This document shows positions 30,164 to 38,743 of a stretch of 64,000 nucleotides of DNA, one piece after another. Origin of the DNA: Natrialbaceae archaeon Tc-Br11_E2g14 (lineage in GTDB: Archaea; Halobacteriota; Halobacteria; Halobacteriales; Natrialbaceae); assembly GCA_001564275.1 (NCBI GenBank), contig LKND01000003.1:1-64000 (forward strand), in the 5' to 3' direction. Position 1 is the first letter of the stretch; each line of letters starts with the position of its first letter. The notes beneath the pieces were generated by a model, which made no database searches, had not been told where the DNA came from, and saw nothing but the letters and a program-made list of their open reading frames with translations. A program made the translations under genes and the position numbers.

Positions 30164-30520
30164 ATGCCAAGCAAACACAAAGTTGCGACGACCGAGGAAC
30201 TCAGCGACGGTTCACGAGTCATCGCGGAGATCGAGGGACAGGAAATCGCGGTATTCCAGATTGACGGCGACTACCACGCCATTTCGAACTACTGTGTCCA
30301 CCAGGCCGGCCCGCTCTGTGAGGGGAAACTCACGGGGGATATGTACATCGACGACAACGGCTGGGACTGGAACTACGACGACGACGAAAAGCACATCACG
30401 TGCCCGTGGCACGGCTGGCTCTTCGACGTGACAAATGGTGAAAACATCCACAATTCGAAGTACAGGGTCCCAACATACGGTGTCGAGGTTGAAGACGGCG
30501 ATATCTTCGTCATCAGGTGA
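30164..30520 (+). CDS. Rieske [2Fe-2S] ferredoxin
   Basis: Rieske motifs CVH (NYCVHQAGPL) and CPWHGW. Confidence 0.92.
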   Translation: MPSKHKVATTEELSDGSRVIAEIEGQEIAVFQIDGDYHAISNYCVHQAGPLCEGKLTGDMYIDDNGWDWNYDDDEKHITCPWHGWLFDVTNGENIHNSKYRVPTYGVEVEDGDIFVIR

Positions 30521-31422
30521 GTCACGTGACAACTCACCCACCACACACCGCTAAAACGCTCCGGGCCGCTATCGAGGGAGAGGAGCTCGTGGTTGCTCCC
30601 GGCACGACCGACGCACTGACGGCCTCGATCGCGGCCGACGTGGGGTTCGAGACGGTCTACCTCGGCGGCTATGCGACCGGCGCGGCAACAGCCATCACCG
30701 AGCCGATGACGACGATGACCGAAATGGCCGACCGAGCTCGAGAGATAACGGCGCAGGTGGACGTACCGCTAATAGTCGATGGCAACGCCGGGTTCGGCAA
30801 CCCAGCCCACACTCACCGAACGATCAATCACTTCATCGACGCAGGGGTGGCCGGCCTCCACATCGAGGATCAGGTCTATCCGAAGCGACTGCACTATCAC
30901 GAGGGAAAACACCACATCACCGACGTCGAGGCGATGAAACGAAAGGTCGAAGTCGCCGATCGAGCGCGGCGCGAAGCGTCCGGCGATATCGTCCTGATCG
31001 CTCGCTCGGACGCCAACCGTGGCGATCGGCGGGAGCGCGAGACGATCGAAGACGCGGTCGACCGCGTCAACGCCTACTTCGAGGCTGGGGCTGACGTCGG
31101 CATGCTCTTTCCGCGGACCTGGGAGGAGATGGAGTACGTCGCCGCCAACGCCGCGGGTCCGATGACGTTCGTCCACTCGGACAACTACGAGCCACGGCCC
31201 ACCACCCAGGATCTCGAGGACCTCGGGTACGGGCTGGTCATCTACCCGACGGCCGCGCCGGTCGTGATCACCAAGCATATGAAGGCACTCTACGAACAGA
31301 TCCGCGATGCGGGCGAGACCGGCTGGGACCCAGCGGAGTACGGGGACGTTCGCAACTACATCGAGTCTATCATCGGCCTCCCGGAGTATTACGACATCGA
31401 GGACCGTTCGGGGAACAAATAA
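30517..31422 (+). CDS. Isocitrate lyase/PEP mutase superfamily protein lacking the KRCGH cysteine
   Basis: VVAPGTTDALTASIAADVGFETVYLGGYATGAATAITEPMTTMTEM...DGNAGFGNPAHTHRTINHFIDAGVAGLHIEDQVYPKRLHYHEGK; GTG start overlaps the Rieske stop. Confidence 0.87.
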   Translation: MSHVTTHPPHTAKTLRAAIEGEELVVAPGTTDALTASIAADVGFETVYLGGYATGAATAITEPMTTMTEMADRAREITAQVDVPLIVDGNAGFGNPAHTHRTINHFIDAGVAGLHIEDQVYPKRLHYHEGKHHITDVEAMKRKVEVADRARREASGDIVLIARSDANRGDRRERETIEDAVDRVNAYFEAGADVGMLFPRTWEEMEYVAANAAGPMTFVHSDNYEPRPTTQDLEDLGYGLVIYPTAAPVVITKHMKALYEQIRDAGETGWDPAEYGDVRNYIESIIGLPEYYDIEDRSGNK

Positions 31423-31429
31423 CCTCGCC

Positions 31430-32629
31430 ATGAGCCCAGCCGCCCCAACCGATTCCACGACCGCACCGCTCGAGGGGATTCGGGTCGTCGACTGTACGCA
31501 GATGCTCTCCGGCCCCTTCGCGAGCCAGTTGCTCGGGGACCTCGGGGCGGAGATCGTCAAAATCGAACGCCCAGGAGTGGGTGATATCACCAGACGGATC
31601 GACCCGGCTATCGACGGCGACGAGATCACTGCGTACTTCGCCTCGCTCAACGGCGGAAAGAAGAGCGTCGAACTCGACTGTTCGACCGACGACGGGGCAG
31701 CGGCACTCGAGGCGCTCGTCGACACCGCTGACGTCCTCATCGAGAACTACAAACCCGGAACGATGGAGCGGTGGGGCCTGGGGTATGAGGCCCTTGCCGA
31801 AACCAACCCGGAGTTGCTCTACTGTTCGATCACCGGCTTTCTCGAAGGCCCCTACAGCGACTTACCCGCCTTCGACATGGTCGTACAGGCACTCAGCGGG
31901 AGCATGAGCATCACCGGTGAAGCTGACGGCCCCCCGGTCAGGCCGGGACTCCCGATCGGCGACATCTGTGCCGGCATGTACGCGGTGATCGGCATCACGA
32001 CTGCACTCGGCGTCCGGGAGGAGTGTGGTGGGCAGCACATACAGGTCCCCATGTTCGGGGGCCTCGTCTCCTGGCTTACCGAACGCGCGGGTCGGACTTT
32101 CGCGACGGGTGAACCCTACCCCCGAAACGGAAGTCAACACGCCTCATTGGCCCCATATCGCCTCTTCGAGGCCGAAGACGGCTGGCTCGCACTCGCGATT
32201 GGCAGCGACCGCTCGTGGGACCGCCTCTGTGTGGCGATCGACCGACCGGATTTACGTGAGGATCCCCGGTTCGCCACGAACGCAGCCCGCCTGGAGCATC
32301 GTTCGACGCTTGCCGAGTTACTCGAGGGGGTCATCGAGTCGACCACCACCGAGGTATGGTTCAACCGGTTCCGCGAGTACGGCGTTCCCGGGGCACCGGT
32401 CAACGATACAATCGACGTCTTCGAGGACGAACACCTAGAACAGGCACCGTACACCGTAGAGCGGACCGTCGGCGAGACCCCGATGACTTTCGTCACGGCC
32501 CCGATATCGTTTTCGGGACTCGAGACTCGGCAAAATCGGGACATCCCGAACCTTGGCGAACACACGACGGCCGTTCTGAGCGACGTACTGTCGCCGTCCG
32601 CGCTGCGGACTCTCCAGCACTCGACGTGA
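31430..32629 (+). CDS. CaiB/BaiF family CoA-transferase (class III), second copy in cluster
   Basis: PLEGIRVVDCTQMLSGPFASQLLGDLGAEIVKIERPGVGDITRRID...DVLIENYKPGTMERWGLGYEALAETNPELLYCSITGF. Confidence 0.93.
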   Translation: MSPAAPTDSTTAPLEGIRVVDCTQMLSGPFASQLLGDLGAEIVKIERPGVGDITRRIDPAIDGDEITAYFASLNGGKKSVELDCSTDDGAAALEALVDTADVLIENYKPGTMERWGLGYEALAETNPELLYCSITGFLEGPYSDLPAFDMVVQALSGSMSITGEADGPPVRPGLPIGDICAGMYAVIGITTALGVREECGGQHIQVPMFGGLVSWLTERAGRTFATGEPYPRNGSQHASLAPYRLFEAEDGWLALAIGSDRSWDRLCVAIDRPDLREDPRFATNAARLEHRSTLAELLEGVIESTTTEVWFNRFREYGVPGAPVNDTIDVFEDEHLEQAPYTVERTVGETPMTFVTAPISFSGLETRQNRDIPNLGEHTTAVLSDVLSPSALRTLQHST

Positions 32630-32716
32630 GACATGCTGTAGCGGTCGTTGGGATGGATCCGAGATTGCTTCGGTGCCGAACCAGGCGGGACATCAACCGA
32701 ATGGAGGTGCGAGACC

Positions 32717-33928
32717 GTGTTCGGATCCGTGCGTCTCGCTGATGCCGTCAGGCGAGAAGCGGCGGTTCTGTGGCGCGACGGACGCGGCTGGATCCTGGTC
32801 TCGATCAGTCTGGGCTGGTTCCTCTCGATCGGCGTTCGACTGGTCTATCCGGCACTGGCCCCGTTCTTTCGTGCGGACTTCGGGATCGGGTTCGGCACGA
32901 CCGGGCTCTTACTCACGTTGTTGTGGGCAGCATACGCCATCGGGCACATCCCAGGCGGCATTCTCGGCGACCGGCTCGGCGAGGGTCGCATCCTCGTGGC
33001 AAGCACCCTCATCGCCGGCGTCACCGTCCTCGTCGTTGCGCTGTCGATGTCGGTCTGGATGCTGTTTCTGGGAACGATCACGTTCGGTCTCGCGACGGCA
33101 CTGTTCGGGCCGACCAGATTCACCGTCTTCACCAGCATTTACGACGAGCGAGCGGGTTCAGCGATCGGGATCACGATGGCTGCCGGGAGCGCCGGCAACG
33201 CCGTTCTCCCGGTGGTGGCAACGCTCGTCGCAGGCGCGTTGATCTGGCGATACAGCTTTCTGTTGTTCGTGCCCGCATTTGGCGTGGTCGCGATCGGACT
33301 CTTTCTGTCGGTGCCGAGTCGCCTTACCCCTGCCACAGCGAGCCTCGACGGACTCTCCCTCGAGACCCTCGAGCACCTCAAGCGCGGGATGACCACCGGC
33401 GGTATCCCGTCCATCGTCGGCGTACAGATTTGCTTTTCGTTCGTCTTTCAGGGGTTTTCGGGGTTTTATCCACTCTATCTCATCGAATCGAAGGGCGTTA
33501 CCCCCGGGGTGGCCTCCGCCCTGTTCGGCCTCTTTTTCGCGGCCTCGTTCGTTGTTCAACCGCTCGCGGGGAGCGCAATGGATCGCGTCGGGTCACGTCG
33601 GTCGCTCCTCGTCGTCCTGGCGATCAGCGCGATCGCACTCTGGCTGTTACCGTTCGTCGAAACTCTGGGCGTCCTGATTCTCCTTACGCTGGTGTTGAGC
33701 CTCCTGAACGGCACGGCAGTCATCACACAGACGTACATCGCCGACGCCCTCCCGGAGGACATGAAGGGGACGGGGCTGGGAACGCTGAAGGCAGGGTGGA
33801 TGACTGTCGGGGCAACGAGCCCACTGCTGATCGGGCTACTCGGCGACTACGGATCGCTGGACGCCGGGTTCGTGGTGCTCGCCATCGTGGGGTCGATATC
33901 GGTGGCGGTCACGACTCTCAAACTGTAG
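32717..33928 (+). CDS. MFS transporter
   Basis: 12-TM-like hydrophobic ORF with AAYAIGHIPGGILGDRLGEGRILVASTLIAGV (MFS motif A region). Confidence 0.88.
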   Translation: MFGSVRLADAVRREAAVLWRDGRGWILVSISLGWFLSIGVRLVYPALAPFFRADFGIGFGTTGLLLTLLWAAYAIGHIPGGILGDRLGEGRILVASTLIAGVTVLVVALSMSVWMLFLGTITFGLATALFGPTRFTVFTSIYDERAGSAIGITMAAGSAGNAVLPVVATLVAGALIWRYSFLLFVPAFGVVAIGLFLSVPSRLTPATASLDGLSLETLEHLKRGMTTGGIPSIVGVQICFSFVFQGFSGFYPLYLIESKGVTPGVASALFGLFFAASFVVQPLAGSAMDRVGSRRSLLVVLAISAIALWLLPFVETLGVLILLTLVLSLLNGTAVITQTYIADALPEDMKGTGLGTLKAGWMTVGATSPLLIGLLGDYGSLDAGFVVLAIVGSISVAVTTLKL

Positions 33929-34366
33929 GCCGATCCCCACCTGTCTCACGGGGTGGGCGGTGCTCGAGGGGCGTGACTGCGTGTCGAGTGCGATGGAAAT
34001 TGCGGACAATCAAAATCAGTATATAGTAATATTGTTGTTATAACTTGCAGATTTCCTTTATCGAAGTGCCTGACTTGGAAATTGCCGTTCGAGTTAGCGA
34101 AGCCGATAAGAAGTATGGCTTTTCAATAGATTACCCATATTTTTCGTTCAAATTTGTGCATATATTGTTAATCCTCCATAATTTTGCCCGGTCACCATCC
34201 ATCTAACACCGCCGACCAACCCCGCTCTCAGATCCCCACAATAGTGTAATTTATATGTGTTATCTGGGAACGTGTATTGTATCTTGCTTTTCTGCCAGTG
34301 CCGATTACGCACCGATCGAGGCTGCGTTGGGATCCACCCGTCGACCGAGTAAAAAACGACAGGCGA

Positions 34367-36349
34367 TCAAATGGACGTGATGCGCGTATAGTCTTCATCC
34401 AGTGCGGCCGCGTCCTCAGGCAACAGCGCCGTCACCACCGTCTCGGCATATTCGTTGAAGTAATCGACCAACCGAGCGATCCGATCCGAATCGATCGCCT
34501 CGAGTGAGTCGAGCAACATGAATGGGACAGAGTCGTGGACGTCGTGAACGAGGTAGCCTGCGAGCGCAAAGACCAGTCCCGTCACTTCTCGCTCGCTTTC
34601 CGAGAGGTGACTGACGATATCCTCATATGTCTCTCCACGCTCGGTCTGTCTCACGATGTGCAGTTCGAACGTCGACTGCTCCACGTGACGTCGTCCCTCT
34701 CTCACCGTCTCTTCGGTCTGCTCGATCCAGATACGAGCGAGATTGTCGTAGTCGAGTACATCCAGGACTGACGCCATGTGCTGGTTGAACGCCTCCACGG
34801 ACTCCCGTTCGATCCGGTCGATTCGCGTTCGGAGGTCGGTCAATCGGTCGGCTGTCGCCGCTCGCTCTGCCCGGCGATCGTCGAGCGTTTCCACGTCGGC
34901 TTCGGCCGACGACAGTTCGGACTCGACGGACTCGAGTTCGGCTTCGAGACGTTCGACCTCGAACTCGAGTTCAGTGACCCGCTTTTGCTGATCGAGGGTC
35001 TCGTCCTCACTCGTCGTTTCGAGGTCGCTCACTTTCGACTCGAGGTCGCTCACCCGCGCCTGGAGTTCGTCCTCTCTGTCGTCGAGTTCTTCGAGTCGAT
35101 CTCGGCGATCCTCGAGTTCGGTTGTCGTCCGATCGATATCGGATTGCAGGCGCTCACGCTTCGATTGGACGTTTTTGGCCTCACGAAGCGTCCCCTTCCG
35201 ATCGTCGATACGGCTTCGCAGGTCGCTTCGTTCGGTGAGTTTCTCCTGTCTGAGCGAGCGCAACCGCTCGATCGTCGATTCGATCTGAGCGGCATCGACG
35301 GTCGATCCACACGTCCAACAGACGACCGACGTGTCGTCCTCGAGCAGTCGATCGGTCACCGATTCGCCAGCCTCTCCGGGCGACGATTGCCCGGTGCCCC
35401 CAGCGGACGACCCAGCATCTGCGGTGAGCGCCGAGGTGATCTCGGGGTTCGTTCCCTCGAGCATCTCCTCGTTGAACTGAATAATGCTTTGGAGCTGGGT
35501 CGTGGCGGATTCGAGCGCCGACCGCTGCTCGCGCAATTCAGTCAGTTCGGCCTCGATGGCAGCTGGATCGGTCGCCAGCGAGTCCGGGAGGTCCGACAGC
35601 GCATCGCGAGCATCGGCCAGTTCCGATTCGAGTCGCTGGATGCTCTCGGTTTCGGTTTCCCGCGTGAATCGCACGTTCTCGAGTTCCGTTCGGACCCGCT
35701 GTAACTCGTCTACAGCTGCTTCCAGCTCCCCATCATCGTCATCGGAAGCCGCTGCCCGCGTTTCATCGAGCGCCGCACGCTCATCTTCGAGATCGGCTCT
35801 GGTGGCCGCCAACTCCTCCTGTACTGACTGTCGTTGGCCCTCGAGTTCCGGGAGGCGGGATTTCGTCTCAGTGAGTCGCTCGATTTCCTCGTCGAGTTGG
35901 CGCTTTTGAGCCTCGGCCTGTTCGATCTCGGCCTCGATCGCATCGAGATCGACCGGCCGCATGATGATCTCGCGCAGATCCCGTCCCTGTCTGACGGCCT
36001 GCCGAGCTTCGTTCGATTCGAGCAAAAACGCGAAGAGATTGGCGAGTGTCGGGTCCTCTAAATAGGGGTCTCCGGTGGTGACGACCGTCCCGTTCCGGCG
36101 TTCGAATCGACGCTCGTAGGTCTCCCCGCCGATCGTCAGTCGCACGAACCCGCTGTCTGCATCGGCCTTCAGCGAGGCGTTCTCGCTGCCGAGTGCCGCC
36201 ATGATCGAGCGAAGAAACGACGTTCGGTTGGTCGCGTTTTTGCCAGTGAGGACGTTGACGTCAGTCGAAAGTTCGACCGTCGTCGAGTCGATCCCGCCGA
36301 TGTTCTCGACTCGAACGCGTGGTCGTTCGGATACATCGCTTGAACTCAT
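34367..36349 (-). CDS. Archaea-specific SMC-related protein (Sph/Rad50-like) with CxxC zinc-hook motif
   Basis: N-terminal VENIGGIDSTTVELSTDVNVLTGKNATNRTSFLRSIMAALG (Walker A-like), long coiled coil, VCWTCGSTVD hook, C-terminal LSESEREVTGLVFALAGYLVHDVHDSVPFMLLDSLEAID signature/Walker B-like region. Confidence 0.88.
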   Translation of the reverse strand: MSSSDVSERPRVRVENIGGIDSTTVELSTDVNVLTGKNATNRTSFLRSIMAALGSENASLKADADSGFVRLTIGGETYERRFERRNGTVVTTGDPYLEDPTLANLFAFLLESNEARQAVRQGRDLREIIMRPVDLDAIEAEIEQAEAQKRQLDEEIERLTETKSRLPELEGQRQSVQEELAATRADLEDERAALDETRAAASDDDDGELEAAVDELQRVRTELENVRFTRETETESIQRLESELADARDALSDLPDSLATDPAAIEAELTELREQRSALESATTQLQSIIQFNEEMLEGTNPEITSALTADAGSSAGGTGQSSPGEAGESVTDRLLEDDTSVVCWTCGSTVDAAQIESTIERLRSLRQEKLTERSDLRSRIDDRKGTLREAKNVQSKRERLQSDIDRTTTELEDRRDRLEELDDREDELQARVSDLESKVSDLETTSEDETLDQQKRVTELEFEVERLEAELESVESELSSAEADVETLDDRRAERAATADRLTDLRTRIDRIERESVEAFNQHMASVLDVLDYDNLARIWIEQTEETVREGRRHVEQSTFELHIVRQTERGETYEDIVSHLSESEREVTGLVFALAGYLVHDVHDSVPFMLLDSLEAIDSDRIARLVDYFNEYAETVVTALLPEDAAALDEDYTRITSI

Positions 36350-36633
36350 TGGCCATCCATTGGTGAACGGAGTACTTATATCGACGGCAAGTGTCGCCAC
36401 CCTCTCGAGAGACCCAACTGCGGCGTCATTGACCGATGACTCACCCCTGTGGGCGGCCCTGTCGTCGAAATTGCAGGATACAGCCGACACCAGCCCCTGA
36501 TTGTCGCTGGTCACCAACCCCGTACGGTCATCGCTGTCCCGTCGAACCCTCCCACGGGCTGCGGTACCGATGTACCCGTGATCGCCGAACCGCCGTGGAC
36601 ACTTTCCAGGAAGTGACGTTACGAAACCCTCTC

Positions 36634-36714
36634 ATACGGATTGCTGTAACTGTTTACCGGTGATTGCCGACCCGGTATGGGCAATCACCGGTAAGAGACG
36701 ACAGTAAACCGTAT
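36634..36714. repeat. 81-bp palindromic intergenic repeat, family P1, copy 2
   Basis: atacggattgctgtaactgtttaccggtgattgccgacccggtatgggcaatcaccggtaagagacgacagtaaaccgtat; near-perfect hairpin abutting the stop codon at 36714-36716. Confidence 0.88.
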
Positions 36715-37310
36715 CACTCGGCACAATCACAGCCTCCGGTCTGAAGATAGGGTCCGATATCGTACTGTTGACCGCACTCCTCACAGAGGACGGTCACGTC
36801 CACCAGCACCGACGTGGTGGTATCAGCGAGCGTCCCCGCCTGCTGATGTCGATCGATCGTGTCCTCTGCGACCGCGATCAAGCGATTCGAGAGGCGCTGT
36901 ACAGCCGCACCGTCACGCTGAAGACGGTCTTCATCGGTTGTCCCCGAATCCGGCCCCTCGAGATCGCGTTCGCTCCGGAGGTACGTGTGTATCGCCTGGT
37001 GGGAGACGAAGTCAGTCCGAAGCTCCGAGACGTCGATCCCGGCCCGCTCGAGTTCGCGTTCGGCCTGTACCCGCATCCCGGCACTGACCTCGTCGTCGGT
37101 CAGGAGCCGGTACGTGTTCGCCGCTTCGCCCTCGAGCGGCGCCAATCCGGACTCACGCATGTGGTCGCGAAGCAGGCGGACGTTGAACCGACGCGCCAGG
37201 TCCCGGAGGCTCTCTCGCTCGACACCCTCGCCGAGCCATCGTCGTTCGAGTTCCGCCCCGAGCTCCTCGAGTTCGCGCTCCTCGAGCAATCTGGCTACTT
37301 TCGTTGGCAT
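36714..37310 (-). CDS. RdfA-like protein (rod-determining factor family)
   Basis: MPTKVARLLEERELEELGAELERRWLGEGVERESLRDLARRFNVRLLRDHMRESGLAPLEGEAANTYRLLTDDEVS... with C-terminal CEECGQQYDIGPYLQTGGCDC; adjacency to the SMC-related gene. Confidence 0.7.
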   Translation of the reverse strand: MPTKVARLLEERELEELGAELERRWLGEGVERESLRDLARRFNVRLLRDHMRESGLAPLEGEAANTYRLLTDDEVSAGMRVQAERELERAGIDVSELRTDFVSHQAIHTYLRSERDLEGPDSGTTDEDRLQRDGAAVQRLSNRLIAVAEDTIDRHQQAGTLADTTTSVLVDVTVLCEECGQQYDIGPYLQTGGCDCAE

Positions 37311-37402
37311 TCCGTTCCTCCAGCGGTCGCTTGGGCCAGGCGGACGCGCATACGGTGTGTCGTCGTTCGAGATACAGGAACGTACCGGTTCACATCCCGA
37401 CA

Positions 37403-38023
37403 TTACGCGTCGTCGTCAGCACTCCCCTTCGACTGTCGAGAAGCCCGGCGTGGCGTCAGTGGAGGCCGTTCATACGTAACGCCACACCCACCGCACTCGA
37501 CGACCGGATGAACGTCCGGACTGACACCCTCGAGCGTGAATTCCAGGACTGGGTGGTCACACGACGGGCAGGGTTCGGGACGAAACACGGCCGCACAGTC
37601 CGGACAGCTGAAGCGCGCCCCTTCGTCGGTCTCGAGACGAATCGGCTCGAAACCACAGTCGGGACACGCTGTCGGGAGCCGCACGTCCGTCGAGTTCGGC
37701 GGCGCACCCAGTGCCAACAGCGTCAGTGGTCGGTCATCCTCATTCAGGCCGGACTGGAATGTTCCGGGCCCAAAGCGGATCGCCTCGCCGGCCTCGACGG
37801 ACACCACACCGTCGATCGTCTCGAACGTCGCCGTCCCCTCGAGGACGACGAACAGTTCCGCCTGGTCGGCGTGTGCGTGGAGACCACCGGGCAAGGAACC
37901 ACCTGGCGGAATCTGGTAGTGCTGGAGCGCAACGTCCGTTGCCTCGAGGGCAGCGGCGAGGTTGCGCCGAGTGGCCGCTGGAAGGGTCGTGGCCTCGAGG
38001 CTATCGATGCGAACGCGTTCCAT
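37403..38023 (-). CDS. Cupin domain protein with C-terminal zinc-ribbon-like repeats
   Basis: Cupin core (GGLHAHADQAELFVVLEGTATFETIDGVVSVEAGEAIRFGPGTFQ) then CPDC / CPDC / CPSC / CGGC pairs. Confidence 0.82.
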   Translation of the reverse strand: MERVRIDSLEATTLPAATRRNLAAALEATDVALQHYQIPPGGSLPGGLHAHADQAELFVVLEGTATFETIDGVVSVEAGEAIRFGPGTFQSGLNEDDRPLTLLALGAPPNSTDVRLPTACPDCGFEPIRLETDEGARFSCPDCAAVFRPEPCPSCDHPVLEFTLEGVSPDVHPVVECGGCGVTYERPPLTPRRASRQSKGSADDDA

Positions 38024-38124
38024 ACCACGACCAATTCGGGGCTGCCAATTAGTGGTTCGCCCGGGCCGGGTCGAACCGGTGATCGAAACCAAAGGTTATG
38101 CCCCGGGCCCACCCAATCGAGAGC

Positions 38125-38610
38125 ATGACCGAGGACACAGGCGGTGACGGCGATCAGGCCAGTCGGGTGGGCACATCGATCGGCTCGATCCTCGTTGCGA
38201 CAGATGGCAGCGAGGTGGCGGGGCGGGCACTCGAGCGAGCGATGACGATCGCCGAAGGGACCGGGGCGACGGTACACGTCCTCGCGGTCGTCGACACCGT
38301 CGGCTCGCCGATGACCTTCGACGTCGACACCGTGAGCGAGCTCGAGGCGGGCAAAGAGCGCGTCGTCGAGGAGATCGTCGCGGCTCACGACGACCACGTC
38401 GTCGACATGACCGGGGCCGTCCGGCGCGGGCGACCCGCAGCGGAGATCCTGGCATATGGCGACGACCACGACGTCGATTTCGTCGTCGTCGGCCGCTCGG
38501 GCCAGTCGCGGATCGCGGACCGATTGCTCGGCTCGACGGCCGACCGCGTGGTGAGAACCGCGAGTCGGCCGGTAGTCGTCGTTCCCGAGGAGGTCCTCGA
38601 GGACGAGTAA
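38125..38610 (+). CDS. Universal stress protein (UspA family)
   Basis: IGSILVATDGSEVAGRALERAMTIAEGTGATVHVLAVVDT...VVGRSGQSRIADRLLGSTADRVVRTASRPVVVV. Confidence 0.92.
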   Translation: MTEDTGGDGDQASRVGTSIGSILVATDGSEVAGRALERAMTIAEGTGATVHVLAVVDTVGSPMTFDVDTVSELEAGKERVVEEIVAAHDDHVVDMTGAVRRGRPAAEILAYGDDHDVDFVVVGRSGQSRIADRLLGSTADRVVRTASRPVVVVPEEVLEDE

Positions 38611-38743
38611 CGGGTGCCCGACTGGCGACGACGTGGTGGTTGATCCGCCTCGAGCCTTCGTCACACGTCACCACGGGAGGGTACCGACAGCGGTGTCCGC
38701 TGGCACAAGGGATATATGGCTCGTAATTATATCTCATTACACC

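Noticed and set aside
34367-37310. SMC-like ATPase plus small partner as an antiphage system (Lamassu/Wadjet-like)
   Set aside because: No nuclease or effector partner is present, and the neighbour resembles RdfA, which points to the haloarchaeal cell-shape locus instead.
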